DNA of 64,000 nucleotides from S010-25 sp964441285 (GCA_964441285.1 CAYTUK010000003.1:1-64000); one strand, 5' to 3'. Numbered from the stretch's first letter, positions 26,301 to 36,501 are shown. Notes: generated by a model from the letters alone, not told the origin. Numbers and translations: made by a program.

Positions 26301-27587
26301 TTATAGTTTTTCTCGCTCTGCTGCACGATAGCCTATATCGGTTCGGTAATACATCTTGTTCCAGCTGATTTTATTTACCAGTGCGTAGGCTTTTTTCTGC
26401 GCCTCGGTAACTGAGCTGCCCAATGCGACTGCGCAGAGTACACGTCCACCATTAGTCAGCACTTTGCCATTTTTTTCTACGGTGCCAGCATGGAATATTT
26501 TTGTTGATTCGGTTTCCGTGTTTTTTAAACCGTTTATTATATCGCCTTTGTGGTAGCTTTCCGGATACCCGCCCGCAGCTAAAACAACGCCGAGTGAGGT
26601 GCGTTGGTCCCATTGTGCTTCGCTTCTATCCAGTTTGTTATCGAGTGCGTCCAGGCAATGTTGTACCAGGTCTGATTTTAACCGCATCATGATTGGCTGC
26701 GTTTCTGGGTCACCAAAACGGACATTGTATTCGAGCACTTTTGGGATGCCCTGCTGGTTAATCATTACTCCGGCGTATAAAAATCCGGTAAAAGGGGTGC
26801 CTTCTTTTGCCATGCCTTTAACCGTGGGCTCGATCACGTTTTGCATAATAGAGTCATGCATTTGTGGCGTGACCACAGGCGCGGGAGAGTAGGCCCCCAT
26901 GCCGCCAGTGTTGGGTCCCTGGTCGCCATTATCACGCGCTTTGTGGTCCTGTGAACTTGCCATCGGTAAAATATTGTGCCCGTCAACCATGCAGATAAAA
27001 CTGGCTTCTTCGCCGTATAAAAATTCTTCAATGACGACACGGGCACCAGCTTCACCAAACTTGTTGTCAGCAAGCATGTCGTTAATAGCGGCAATGGCTT
27101 CAGCATTAGATTGCGCGAGGATGACGCCCTTACCGGCTGCAAGTCCATCGGCCTTAATAACAATCGGCGCACCGTGTTCTTCAACGTAGGCAATGGCTGG
27201 TTGAATCTCAGTAAAGTTGCCATAAGAAGCAGTGGGTATATGGTGACGGGCAAGAAAATCTTTAGTAAAGGCTTTTGAGCCTTCCAGTTGTGCAGCAGAC
27301 TGGCTGGGGCCAAAAATTTTTACACCCGCAGCAGTGAAGATGTCAACAATGCCATTGACCAGTGGTGCCTCTGGGCCAACGATGGTGAGATCGATATGCG
27401 TGTCCTGTGCAAAGGCAAGTAGTGCGGGTATGTCTTCAGCATTGATATTAATATTCGTTAGTTTAGGTTCCAGTGCAGTGCCTGCATTGCCCGGCGCAAC
27501 AAAAACTTGTTTGGTTAGTGGTGATGAAGCCGCTTTCCATGCTAATGCGTGTTCGCGACCACCGCTACCGATAACAAGAATTTTCAT
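26301..27587 (-). CDS. purD: Phosphoribosylamine--glycine ligase
   Basis: PurD (GAR synthetase) joins glycine to phosphoribosylamine in purine synthesis. The ATP-grasp protein starts MKILVIGSGGREHALAWKA, which fixes the ATG at 27587 (428 residues). Two upstream in-frame ATGs (27623, 27602) add residues not typical of the family and lack ribosome binding sites. Motifs include GPEAPLVNGIVD, IVIKADGLAAGKGV, the Mg-binding VLEYNVRFGDPETQ and the C-terminal DIGYRA. purH, its frequent partner, is not adjacent. Confidence 0.96.
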   Translation of the reverse strand: MKILVIGSGGREHALAWKAASSPLTKQVFVAPGNAGTALEPKLTNININAEDIPALLAFAQDTHIDLTIVGPEAPLVNGIVDIFTAAGVKIFGPSQSAAQLEGSKAFTKDFLARHHIPTASYGNFTEIQPAIAYVEEHGAPIVIKADGLAAGKGVILAQSNAEAIAAINDMLADNKFGEAGARVVIEEFLYGEEASFICMVDGHNILPMASSQDHKARDNGDQGPNTGGMGAYSPAPVVTPQMHDSIMQNVIEPTVKGMAKEGTPFTGFLYAGVMINQQGIPKVLEYNVRFGDPETQPIMMRLKSDLVQHCLDALDNKLDRSEAQWDQRTSLGVVLAAGGYPESYHKGDIINGLKNTETESTKIFHAGTVEKNGKVLTNGGRVLCAVALGSSVTEAQKKAYALVNKISWNKMYYRTDIGYRAAEREKL

Positions 27588-27730
27588 TTTGGTTGTGCTC
27601 ATGAGTGCAAATTTTGAGTGCATATTTTACACTAATCATTTTGAAATGAGAAAAATAGTCATTTAGATATATTGAGATAGCCATAATAGGTGGCATAAAT
27701 TATTATTATTAGTTGTGTTATTATAGAGTT

Positions 27731-28039
27731 ATGAGTATACAAATTCAAATTACTGAACAGCTGATGCAAGCGTTTTCTACTGAACATCTTGATGTGGTGA
27801 ATGAAAGTTTTATGCACAATGTGCCTGAAGGGTCTGAATCACACTTCAAAGTCACTATTGTCTCAGATGACTTTATTGGCAAAACATTGGTTGCCCGACA
27901 CCGGCTTATTAATAAAGTGCTCGAAGATACATTACATAATGACATACATGCACTGGCGCTGCATGCGCTGACCATGGAAGAATGGTTTATCAAAGGCAGG
28001 ATACCCGATTCACCAGAATGCCTTGGCAATGGTCAATAA
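27731..28039 (+). CDS. BolA family protein
   Basis: This 102-residue BolA/IbaG-type protein is predicted to work with monothiol glutaredoxins in Fe-S or iron signalling. The family helix-strand pattern is present: SEDF-like VSDDFIGKTLVARHRLINKVL, then the conserved HALALHALTMEEW with the second His-rich helix. Start at ATG 27731, preceded by TAGAG. It begins a three-gene plus-strand run with a DUF350 protein and a lytic transglycosylase. Confidence 0.9.
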   Translation: MSIQIQITEQLMQAFSTEHLDVVNESFMHNVPEGSESHFKVTIVSDDFIGKTLVARHRLINKVLEDTLHNDIHALALHALTMEEWFIKGRIPDSPECLGNGQ

Positions 28040-28053
28040 ACCGCGAGATTATC

Positions 28054-28281
28054 ATGCATACCTTACCTCCAATTCTACTTAATTTTGTGTATGTCATTTT
28101 GGGTGGTTTGTTGACATTATTTTTTATGAAAATGGGTTGTAGCATCTTCAACCGCATGGTCTGTTTTAATATTAGCGAGGAACTGGCGAAAGGGAATATT
28201 GCTGTTGGGCTAATGGTAATGGGATTGTTTATTGGTATAGGTGTTGCTCTTGGACTTGTGATTGGGCTAGGTCTTGGTTGA
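28054..28281 (+). CDS. DUF350 family membrane protein
   Basis: This small integral membrane protein (75 residues) has two hydrophobic spans (about 7-25 and 50-74) separated by FNRMVCFNISEELAKGN, typical of DUF350. The second span is Gly-rich (GIGVALGLVIGLGLG). No enzymatic role is known for the family. It lies 14 bp after the BolA gene and 36 bp before the lytic transglycosylase, so co-transcription is likely. Confidence 0.78.
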   Translation: MHTLPPILLNFVYVILGGLLTLFFMKMGCSIFNRMVCFNISEELAKGNIAVGLMVMGLFIGIGVALGLVIGLGLG

Positions 28282-28317
28282 GCTTTGCGGTATTTCACCG
28301 ATGTTCCTCGGCGATTA

Positions 28318-28911
28318 ATGGTGACTGTCAGCCGATTGCGTAGCATTACCAGGCAGCAGCTTGCATTGCTATTACTGAGTAGTTTTATGTTGACGAATGT
28401 CAGTGCCAGCTTGTTTAAAAGGTCGGTGCATTCGCGGTACTGGACGGATAAGTATGATCACCACTTTAAAAAATACACTAAACGGTATTTTGGGCCATTT
28501 TTTGACTGGCACTGGTTTAAAGCACAGGCAATTGCTGAGTCAGGCTTAAATAATAAGGCGAAAAGCCATATGGGCGCAGTTGGTTTAATGCAAATATTGC
28601 CCTCAACATTTCATGATATTAATAAGCGAAACCCACATTTTTATGAGCTTAATACGCCGCGCTGGAATATAGCTGCAGGTATTTATTACGATAGAACCCT
28701 GTACCGAAGATTCAATAACAGCAGCACACAGGATAAGCTTTATAAAACATTTGCCAGTTATAACGCAGGTTATGGCCGTATATTAAACGCAGAAAAAAGA
28801 GTTAATACAAAAACAAAACATTGGAAAAAAGTTAAGCTTTATTTGCCCAGGGAAACGCGGGGTTATGTCCATCGCATTCGAGGCTTGATGGGTGAGCTGC
28901 AAAATCAGTAG
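28318..28911 (+). CDS. Lytic transglycosylase (SLT domain)
   Basis: This murein lytic transglycosylase (197 residues from ATG 28318) cleaves the MurNAc-GlcNAc bond. A signal peptide covers about residues 1-33 (LALLLLSSFMLTNVSA). The SLT motifs are AIAESGLNNKA with the catalytic Glu, GAVGLMQILPSTF and FASYNAGYGRI, resembling MltE/MltC-type domains. A TTG at 28285 would extend the N-terminus by 11 residues. The stop codon TAG at 28909-28911 is immediately followed by a dispersed repeat element. Confidence 0.88.
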   Translation: MVTVSRLRSITRQQLALLLLSSFMLTNVSASLFKRSVHSRYWTDKYDHHFKKYTKRYFGPFFDWHWFKAQAIAESGLNNKAKSHMGAVGLMQILPSTFHDINKRNPHFYELNTPRWNIAAGIYYDRTLYRRFNNSSTQDKLYKTFASYNAGYGRILNAEKRVNTKTKHWKKVKLYLPRETRGYVHRIRGLMGELQNQ

Positions 28912-29046
28912 TGACTAACAGTACAGATGAAAAGGCGACCCATGGTTCAAGACCGTCAGCCGCAGGGATGCAGGTGTCGAGTCGACAGGGATGTATTCAC
29001 CGCGTGTCTTTAACCATGGGTAGTCTTTTCATTCGTTGCAGTAATA
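28912..29046 (-). repeat. Dispersed palindromic element, copy B
   Basis: This is a roughly 135-bp copy in reverse orientation to copy A. It runs from GACTAACAGTACAGATG through GTCAGCCGCAGGGATGCAGG and CACCGCGTGTCTTTAACC to TTGCAGTAAT. The outer arms pair (CCCATGGTT with AACCATGGG). It lies between convergent genes and contains the last codons and stop of ate. Confidence 0.85.
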
Positions 29047-29765
29047 GTTGAGTTTTCTGCTGACGCGCCTTCTTTCCATATGTTATCAATATAAAATTCC
29101 ATTGGTTTGAAGTTGGTTTTATACTGCATTTTCTGACAGTTATCTATCCAGTAACCCATGTATAAATAATCCAGCTGCATAATCTGCGTATGCTGTATTT
29201 GTAATAAAATACACAGAGTGCCAGGGCTGCGTTTTGATTCATCAGGGTCAAAAAATGTATACACTGCGGATAAGCCTGTCAAGGTAATATCACAGACAGC
29301 AACGGCAATGAGTGTCTGGTTTTTCCGCAATTCAATAAAAAGAGTGTCACTCCAGTCGCAATATAAAAAATGCCTGAAATCATCGGTTGTGGGGTTTGCC
29401 ATATTGCTTTCGCGATGTCGTGAGTTCAGGTATTTCTGGTATAGCTGAAAATATTCTTCTGTAAAACTGGCATGAGTAATCTGCTTGCTTAAGTCCTGAT
29501 TATTCCGTAAGCAGCGACGCTGATTACGATTGGGTTGAAACCGATTAACACAGACGCGGCAGGCAATACAGGCTTTACAGTTGTTGCAGTGGGGGCAATA
29601 GGTTTGTGCCCCACTGCGTCGATAACCGTGCTGGATCAGCTGATTATACAACGGCATGGTCATGGTTATCTGCGGGTCTGGCACCAGATTGCTGGCTTTG
29701 CGATCGGGCAGGTAACCGCATTCGTGCTGTGCGGTTAAGTAGAGCTGTAGGTGTTGACTGTTCAT
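29010..29765 (-). CDS. bpt: Aspartate/glutamate leucyltransferase
   Basis: Bpt (Ate-like) adds Leu from Leu-tRNA to N-terminal Asp/Glu, marking proteins for ClpS/ClpAP. The 251-residue protein starts MNSQHLQLYLTAQHECGYL at 29765. It has RRSGAQTYCPHCNNCKACIACRV (Cys-rich site), FHPNR-like FQPNRNQRRCLRNN and the C-terminal LDYLYMGYWIDNCQKMQYK motif. The last dozen or so residues (TITATNEKTTHG) and the stop are encoded by repeat copy B. The intact family core is unaffected. Confidence 0.93.
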   Translation of the reverse strand: MNSQHLQLYLTAQHECGYLPDRKASNLVPDPQITMTMPLYNQLIQHGYRRSGAQTYCPHCNNCKACIACRVCVNRFQPNRNQRRCLRNNQDLSKQITHASFTEEYFQLYQKYLNSRHRESNMANPTTDDFRHFLYCDWSDTLFIELRKNQTLIAVAVCDITLTGLSAVYTFFDPDESKRSPGTLCILLQIQHTQIMQLDYLYMGYWIDNCQKMQYKTNFKPMEFYIDNIWKEGASAENSTITATNEKTTHG

Positions 29766-29886
29766 GGGCTTAAGAAGTAATAAACAAGTTGAATTGTGGG
29801 TTGTGATAAATGCCTGGCAACACATTATAACGTTGAAGCTGCTACAATCAGCGGCTAATTTTACCAATACAGTTTATTGCATAGAT

Positions 29887-32800
29887 ATGGCAGATGAATC
29901 ACTAGAAGCGCCTACTGAAAAGGTTAACACTGTCGCCAGGACACAACGAGTTCGGCACTTATACGCAACATTAAAGCAGCGTATTCTGATTCTGGATGGC
30001 GCGATGGGTACCATGATTCAGCGTCATAAACTGGGTGAAGCGGAATACCGTGGTGAGCGCTTTGCCGACTGGCCGTCAGACTTAAAAGGCAATAATGATT
30101 TACTGACATTGACTCAGCCAGAAATAATCCAGGATATTCATACGCAATACCTGCAGGCTGGTGCGGATATTATTGAGACCAATACGTTTAATTCTACCCG
30201 CGTAGCGATGGCTGATTATGGCATGGAAGACATCAGCTATGAGTTAAACATGGCGGCAGGTAGACTCGCTCGCCAGGCTGCAGATTGGCTGTCCAGCGAG
30301 GATAAACCCAGATATGTGGCCGGTGTGCTTGGGCCAACCAATCGTACCTGTTCAATTTCACCCGAGGTAAATGACCCCGGTTTTCGTAATATAACTTTTT
30401 CTGTGTTAGTGGATGCTTACATGGAATCAACTCGGGGTTTAATTGCAGGGGGTGTGGATCTGGTTTTAATTGAAACCATTTTTGATACGCTCAATGCTAA
30501 AGCCGCTATTTTCGCAGTAAAACAGGTTTTTGACGAAGATGCGATTGAGTTACCCATCATGCTTTCCGGTACCATTACGGATCAGTCTGGTCGTACTTTA
30601 ACTGGGCAGTTAACCGAAGCATTTTATAATTCTCTACGCCATGCAGAGCCTATATCAATAGGCTTGAATTGTGCTTTAGGGCCAGATGATCTGCGTCAGT
30701 ATGTGCAGGAAATATCGCGTATTTCAGAGTTTTATGTGTCGGCCCACCCCAATGCTGGATTGCCTAATGAAATGGGTGGTTATGATCTTGATTCCACAGC
30801 TATGGCGGTTGCTATTGAAGAATGGGCAGATGCAGGGTTGCTGAATATTGTTGGCGGTTGTTGTGGTACAACACCCGATCATATCCGTGCCTTTGCGGAT
30901 ATTGTTGCGGGTAAAACGCCACGTCAAATTCCAGCGTTACCGATTGAGTGCCGTTTGTCTGGTCTTGAACCGTTTAATATCACAGCAGATTCATTATTCA
31001 TCAATGTGGGTGAACGAACGAATGTTACTGGTTCGGCAAAGTTTAAACGCCTGATTAAAGAAGAGGCCTATGAAGAAGCGCTATCTGTCGCGGCGCAGCA
31101 GGTAGATAGTGGTGCACAGATTATCGACATCAATATGGATGAAGGTATGCTGGATTCCAAAGCGGTAATGGTCAGGTTCTTAAATCTGATTGCAGCGGAA
31201 CCAGATATTTCACGCGTCCCCGTGATGATTGATTCCTCCAAATGGGAAATTATTGAAGCGGGTTTGCAGTGTGTGCAGGGTAAATCGGTAGTGAATTCAA
31301 TTTCACTCAAAGAAGGGGATGAGAAATTTATTCATTATGCTCGGCTGGTTCGACGTTATGGCGCTGCTGTAATTGTGATGGCCTTTGATGAAACCGGGCA
31401 GGCAGACACTTACGCACGTAAAGTAGCAATCTGTACACGTTCCTATAAAATTTTAACCGAAGTGGTTGGTTTTCCCGCGGAAGACATTATTTTTGACCCG
31501 AATATTTTTGCGGTTGCCACCGGTATCGAAGAACATAATAATTACGCTGTCGATTTTATTGAAGCGACGCGTACGATAAAACAGACCTTGCCCCATGCAA
31601 TGATTTCTGGCGGTGTGTCGAATGTCTCATTTTCTTTTCGGGGTAATAATCCGGTTCGCGAAGCCATTCATTCCGTATTCTTATACCATGCAATTAAAGC
31701 GGGGATGAATATGGGTATTGTGAACGCGGGTCAGCTGGCGGTGTATGATGATCTGCCTGAAACATTGCGTGAGGCAGTAGAGGATGTCATTCAAAACCGC
31801 CGCCAGGACTCGACTGACCGTTTGCTTGAAATTGCAGCCAATTACACAGGCGATGGCGTTGTCGCTGCATCGCAAAAGGATTTGAGCTGGCGTGAACTTC
31901 CAGTGAATGAAAGACTGGCACATTCACTGGTAAAAGGCATTACCGATTTCATTAATGAGGACACCGAAGAAGCCCGGTTGCAGGCAGAGAAAACCTTGCA
32001 TGTGATCGAAGGGCCGTTAATGGATGGCATGAATATTGTTGGTGACTTATTCGGTGACGGTAAAATGTTTTTACCGCAGGTAGTGAAATCGGCGCGGGTG
32101 ATGAAAAAAGCCGTGGCCTATTTAATGCCTTATCTGGAAGCCGAGAAAGACGGTGTTATTCAGGCCAATGGCAAAATTTTGATGGCTACGGTGAAAGGCG
32201 ATGTCCACGATATTGGTAAAAATATTGTTGGTGTAGTACTGCAATGCAATAATTATGAAGTGATCGATTTAGGTGTGATGGTGCCAGCAGAAACGATTCT
32301 TGCTGAAGCGAAAAAGCATGATGTTGATATCATTGGTTTATCGGGTTTAATTACGCCATCACTGGATGAAATGGCACACATGGCTGCGGAAATGGAGCGT
32401 CAGAGTTATAAAGTTCCGTTGCTCATTGGTGGTGCCACTACTTCACGTATTCATACCGCAGTAAAAATTGACCCGAAATATTCAAGTGCTGTGGTTTATG
32501 TACCGGACGCTTCGCGTGCCGTGGGTGTCGCGGGTGATCTATTGAGTAGCGAACGTAAAGTCGCTTATATCCAGTCTATAAAAGATGAATATGAGGCAAT
32601 GCGTATCGCCCGTGCAAAACGCACAGCAAAACGTAGGACTTTCAGTATTGAACGGGCGCGTGAAAATCGTTTTAAATATGACTGGGATACCTACACGCCC
32701 CCCGTGCCGAGTTTTTTAGGCGTTAAAGCATTCGATGATTATTCACTAGAAGAAATCAGTCATTACATCGACTGGACACCCTTTTTTCATGCCTGGGAAC

Positions 32801-33618
32801 TAGTGGGTAAATACCCTAAAATCTTAAATGATGACGTAGTGGGTGAAGAAGCAACCAGTCTGTTTAATGATGCACAAAAAATGCTGAAACAGGTCATCGA
32901 TAAAAAATGGCTCAAGGCGTGTGCGGTAATTGGCTTTTTTCCTGCCAATAGCGTGGGCGATGATATAGAAATTTATAGCAATGATGAACGTACAGAAGTT
33001 CAAGCTAAACTTCATCATTTACGTCAGCAGATGGAAAAACCAGATGACCGGCCGAACAGTTGCCTGGCTGATTTTATTGCGCCGAAATCATCCGGCAAAA
33101 AAGATTATGTGGGGGCTTTTGCAGTGACCGCCGGTATGGGTATTGATGCGCATATAAAACGTTTTGAAGATGATTATGATGATTACAACAGTATTTTATT
33201 GAAAGCGGTGGCCGACCGTCTGGCTGAGGCATTTGCGGAACATTTGCATGCAAGAGTTCGGACTGAGTTTTGGGGGTATGGTGCAGATGAAAACCTGAGT
33301 AATAATGAGCTAATTGCTGAAAAATATCAGGGTATTCGACCTGCACCGGGTTATCCTGCATGTCCGGATCATACCGAAAAAGCCACGTTATGGCATTTAA
33401 TCGAACCGGATAAAAATGCCGGTATACAAATTACCGAAAGTTTTGCCATGCTGCCTACTGCTGCTGTCTCTGGTTTTTATTATTCACATTCACAGGCGAA
33501 ATATTTTGGGGTTGGAAAAATCTTAAAAGACCAGGCTGAAGATTATGCCAGGCGTAAAGAGCAGCCATTAAACGTGGTTGAGCGTTGGCTGGCTTCGGTG
33601 CTGGATTATGATGTTTGA
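29887..33618 (+). CDS. metH: Cobalamin-dependent methionine synthase
   Basis: MetH transfers a methyl group from methyltetrahydrofolate to homocysteine via cobalamin. The 1243-residue protein has all four modules. The homocysteine-binding barrel has DGAMGTMIQRH and the Zn site IVGGCCGTTPDHI. The folate barrel follows (NVGERTNVTGS). The B12 domain has VKGDVHDIGKNIVGVVLQCN (the DxHxxG axial His). The C-terminal AdoMet activation domain has RPAPGYPACPDHTEK. Start chosen at ATG 29887, as an earlier in-frame ATG at 29764 overlaps bpt. The cell thus makes or imports B12. Confidence 0.97.
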   Translation: MADESLEAPTEKVNTVARTQRVRHLYATLKQRILILDGAMGTMIQRHKLGEAEYRGERFADWPSDLKGNNDLLTLTQPEIIQDIHTQYLQAGADIIETNTFNSTRVAMADYGMEDISYELNMAAGRLARQAADWLSSEDKPRYVAGVLGPTNRTCSISPEVNDPGFRNITFSVLVDAYMESTRGLIAGGVDLVLIETIFDTLNAKAAIFAVKQVFDEDAIELPIMLSGTITDQSGRTLTGQLTEAFYNSLRHAEPISIGLNCALGPDDLRQYVQEISRISEFYVSAHPNAGLPNEMGGYDLDSTAMAVAIEEWADAGLLNIVGGCCGTTPDHIRAFADIVAGKTPRQIPALPIECRLSGLEPFNITADSLFINVGERTNVTGSAKFKRLIKEEAYEEALSVAAQQVDSGAQIIDINMDEGMLDSKAVMVRFLNLIAAEPDISRVPVMIDSSKWEIIEAGLQCVQGKSVVNSISLKEGDEKFIHYARLVRRYGAAVIVMAFDETGQADTYARKVAICTRSYKILTEVVGFPAEDIIFDPNIFAVATGIEEHNNYAVDFIEATRTIKQTLPHAMISGGVSNVSFSFRGNNPVREAIHSVFLYHAIKAGMNMGIVNAGQLAVYDDLPETLREAVEDVIQNRRQDSTDRLLEIAANYTGDGVVAASQKDLSWRELPVNERLAHSLVKGITDFINEDTEEARLQAEKTLHVIEGPLMDGMNIVGDLFGDGKMFLPQVVKSARVMKKAVAYLMPYLEAEKDGVIQANGKILMATVKGDVHDIGKNIVGVVLQCNNYEVIDLGVMVPAETILAEAKKHDVDIIGLSGLITPSLDEMAHMAAEMERQSYKVPLLIGGATTSRIHTAVKIDPKYSSAVVYVPDASRAVGVAGDLLSSERKVAYIQSIKDEYEAMRIARAKRTAKRRTFSIERARENRFKYDWDTYTPPVPSFLGVKAFDDYSLEEISHYIDWTPFFHAWELVGKYPKILNDDVVGEEATSLFNDAQKMLKQVIDKKWLKACAVIGFFPANSVGDDIEIYSNDERTEVQAKLHHLRQQMEKPDDRPNSCLADFIAPKSSGKKDYVGAFAVTAGMGIDAHIKRFEDDYDDYNSILLKAVADRLAEAFAEHLHARVRTEFWGYGADENLSNNELIAEKYQGIRPAPGYPACPDHTEKATLWHLIEPDKNAGIQITESFAMLPTAAVSGFYYSHSQAKYFGVGKILKDQAEDYARRKEQPLNVVERWLASVLDYDV

Positions 33619-33644
33619 AGTGTACTGTTTGGAAAATTTTTAAT

Positions 33645-35543
33645 ATGTCTCTTATTCGTTTGCGTAATATCCAGTTAAGTTTTGGTGGCCCACTCCTGCT
33701 TGAAGACCTGAATCTTTCGATTAAATTGGGTGAACGCCTCTGTTTGCTGGGTCGAAATGGAACCGGAAAATCAAGTTTATTAAAAGTGATCGCCGGCTTA
33801 ATCAAAGCAGATAGCGGCGACATAGAAAGTAGGCAAAATATTCGATTGGCAATGTTGGATCAGGAACCACGCAGTGACCTGTCAGGCTCTATTTTTGATG
33901 TGGTTGCCTCTGGTCTGGGTGATAATGCGCAATTATTACAGGATTACCACCATGCCATTAAACGCCTGGAAACAGATGCCAGTGAACAGGCAATTGAACA
34001 ACTGTCCATGGTGCAAGATAAAGTAGATTGTGCCAATGCCTGGCAGTTAAATCAACAGGTTGAAGAAACTCTTAGCCGAATGGAGCTGTCTAGCGAAGCG
34101 GATTTCGCCCAGCTATCCGGGGGGATGAAAAGACGGGTTTTACTGGCAAAAGTACTGGTAATAAAGCCGGATTTACTGTTATTGGATGAGCCAACCAACC
34201 ACCTCGATGTGGAGGCAATAAACTGGTTGGAAACGCAGTTACTGGGATTTAATGGTGCGTTAATGTTCATTACGCACGATCGAGTTTTTATGCGCCACCT
34301 GTCAACACGCATTATTGAGCTTGACCGCGGTAGCCTGAGAAATTATCCCTGTGACTACGACACTTATTTAAAGCGTAAGGATGAAATTTTACACGCAGAA
34401 GAAGTTGCTAATGCCGAATTTGACAAGAAGCTGGCGCAAGAGGAAGTCTGGATACGCCAAGGTATCAAAGCGCGTCGAACCCGTAACGAAGGCCGTGTTA
34501 GAGCGCTACAGAAATTACGTCAGGATCGTAGTCAGCGACGTGAACGAACCGGTCAGGTGACAATGGAAGTGGCTCGCGCAGAGCGTTCTGGCAAGTTGGT
34601 GGTAGAAGTCGAGGGCGTGAGTTTCTGTTATCAGCATACGCTGATTATTAATGCACTTAATACGACTATTTTGCGCGGTGATAAAATAGGTATTTTGGGT
34701 CCTAATGGAGTGGGTAAGACAACATTGTTGCGATTATTGCTGGGTGATTTGTCACCAACGACAGGTGATATCCATTTGGGAACTAAACTGGAAATTGCTT
34801 ATTTTGACCAGTTGCGTGCACAGCTGAATGAGCAGGCCAGTGTGTTTGATAATATTTCGCAAGGGCGCGAGTTTATTGAAGTTAATGGTAAACAAAAACA
34901 TGTGATCAGTTATTTGCAGGATTTTCTGTTCGCACCGGCTCGTGCCCGTTCGCCCGTCAGTGCGCTATCGGGTGGTGAACGTAATCGTTTATTACTGGCC
35001 CGTTTGTTTTCGAAACCCTCAAATATACTGGTGCTGGATGAGCCGACCAATGACCTGGACGTTGAAACGCTGGAATTGCTTGAAGAGCTGGTAATGAATT
35101 ACAGTGGCACGGTGTTGCTGGTTAGCCATGACCGGGAATTTGTGAATAATGTGGTGACCAGTACACTGGTATTTGAGAGTGGTGGAGAGATTAATGAATA
35201 CGTTGGTGGTTATGATGACTGGGAGCGACAAAGTAGGCAGATGGCCGCAAAAAATAATCAGTCTAACTGCGATGTATCTACTCAGAAGCTGGCGAAAAAA
35301 AAAGACAGGCTGAAGGAAAAATCAACCAAACGCAGTTTTAAAGTCCAGCGTGAACTTGATGTATTGCCAGAGAAAATAGAAAAATACGAAGTCGAGATTG
35401 CTCTATTGCAGGGGGAAACACTTGCAAATGGATTCTATCAGCAGGATAAAACCTTGATTCTGGAGGTTCAGACACAATTACAGTTAGCAGAAGAAAAACT
35501 GCAGCAATGTTATGCCCGTTGGGAAATTCTGGAAGCAGATTGA
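33645..35543 (+). CDS. uup: ABC-F family ATPase Uup
   Basis: Uup is a soluble twin-ATPase of the ABC-F group, linked to ribosome function and to branched DNA. The 632-residue protein has two P-loops (LLGRNGTGKSSLL and LGPNGVGKTTLL), two signature motifs (LSGGMKRRVLLAK and LSGGERNRLLLAR) and two Walker B regions (DEPTNHLD and DEPTNDLD). A C-terminal coiled coil of about 80 residues (KKKDRLKEKSTKR onward) identifies Uup rather than EttA or YheS. Start at ATG 33645, 26 bp after metH, so possibly co-transcribed. Confidence 0.93.
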   Translation: MSLIRLRNIQLSFGGPLLLEDLNLSIKLGERLCLLGRNGTGKSSLLKVIAGLIKADSGDIESRQNIRLAMLDQEPRSDLSGSIFDVVASGLGDNAQLLQDYHHAIKRLETDASEQAIEQLSMVQDKVDCANAWQLNQQVEETLSRMELSSEADFAQLSGGMKRRVLLAKVLVIKPDLLLLDEPTNHLDVEAINWLETQLLGFNGALMFITHDRVFMRHLSTRIIELDRGSLRNYPCDYDTYLKRKDEILHAEEVANAEFDKKLAQEEVWIRQGIKARRTRNEGRVRALQKLRQDRSQRRERTGQVTMEVARAERSGKLVVEVEGVSFCYQHTLIINALNTTILRGDKIGILGPNGVGKTTLLRLLLGDLSPTTGDIHLGTKLEIAYFDQLRAQLNEQASVFDNISQGREFIEVNGKQKHVISYLQDFLFAPARARSPVSALSGGERNRLLLARLFSKPSNILVLDEPTNDLDVETLELLEELVMNYSGTVLLVSHDREFVNNVVTSTLVFESGGEINEYVGGYDDWERQSRQMAAKNNQSNCDVSTQKLAKKKDRLKEKSTKRSFKVQRELDVLPEKIEKYEVEIALLQGETLANGFYQQDKTLILEVQTQLQLAEEKLQQCYARWEILEAD

Positions 35544-35872
35544 GTAGAGGTTTCTTGGTAGATTGAATCTCGGTGCCGGCTTTGAAATAGCCGGTGGTTA
35601 TTAAATCCAATAAACCATAAAATATTTTTGCAGTATACATGCAGTCAAGTGTTGCGCCCCTACCACAGGCACAACTGATTACATCAATGCTTGTTAACTT
35701 TCTTTGCAGCCTTTATTGCTGTCGTATTCGGCATGTACAGGTCATCACGTTTGATATACGGGTATGTTTGTATCGTGAAGTATCGGGTGATGCAACGTCT
35801 GTATTGGTGAAGGTGGATGCTCCAGGCAGAGTTTATTAATATCTATACTTATCAGCGATTGAAAAAATAACA
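35544..35872. other. Intergenic region between uup and the next minus-strand gene
   Basis: No convincing gene. A weak hairpin, GCCGGCT/AGCCGGT (near 35574-35592), follows uup and could end its transcript, although no clear T-tract follows. A 66-codon ORF here has no ribosome binding site. Confidence 0.4.
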
Positions 35873-36370
35873 TTATCTGGCGACAGCATCAATAACAGAG
35901 GAGTATTCAAAATAGACAATTCTGTCGTTATAAATCCACCTTGTTATGGGCGGTTTACCTACCGCATGGAGGGTTGATAGCGGCTGCCCCAGTTCGTGCT
36001 GCACTTCTTTCATGCTGGCACCACGGCGCGGCTCATTAAGTCGATGCACCGAGATGGTTTCTCCCGGCTGGATTTCTGTTGCGGGTAGTGACTGTGATGT
36101 GTTGGCAGTTTGCCGTTGCATCATCAGTTCAACGGATGATGGCGCGTTCTTTTTATGTCCCGTATGCGTGTTTATACCGGTGCTTCTATTGGTGCTTCTA
36201 TTGGTGCTTGTTATAGCGGTATTTGTCTGAGTTGAGGCGTTTGTTTCAATGGGTGCTGGCCGCATTGCGGGCTGGTTATCATTTGCCGCAAACAGCAGTG
36301 TGGAAAAAAACACTACAAAACTGAATGAAATAGTTGTAAAGAAAATTTTTATGCCTGACCGAACCATCAT
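35873..36370 (-). CDS. Hypothetical secreted protein with BamE/SmpA-like C-terminus
   Basis: Not recognised by name. The 165-residue protein has a signal peptide (about residues 1-29, ending LLFAAND). A low-complexity Thr/Ser/Asn-rich linker follows, encoded partly by a 12-bp tandem repeat at 36179-36209 (STNRSTNRST). The C-terminal domain reads RGASMKEVQHELGQP, VGKPPITRWIYNDRIVYFE and VIDAV, a pattern like small BamE/SmpA-type modules. It stands alone, 131 bp from fabB. Confidence 0.65.
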   Translation of the reverse strand: MMVRSGIKIFFTTISFSFVVFFSTLLFAANDNQPAMRPAPIETNASTQTNTAITSTNRSTNRSTGINTHTGHKKNAPSSVELMMQRQTANTSQSLPATEIQPGETISVHRLNEPRRGASMKEVQHELGQPLSTLHAVGKPPITRWIYNDRIVYFEYSSVIDAVAR

Positions 36371-36501
36371 TTTATCCCTTGCACAAATCGACGTTTAATT
36401 GTAGTGATTGTAGCACCACTGGTGTAATCTGCATTAATCATGGCTTAAGATTTTGCTTGCTAGCTGAAACCGCAGAAATGTGCTGACTTCAAGCGAGAAA
36501 A

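Noticed and set aside
35639..35839. 66-codon plus-strand ORF downstream of uup
   Set aside because: No ribosome binding site, odd composition and no recognisable motif. Likely chance.
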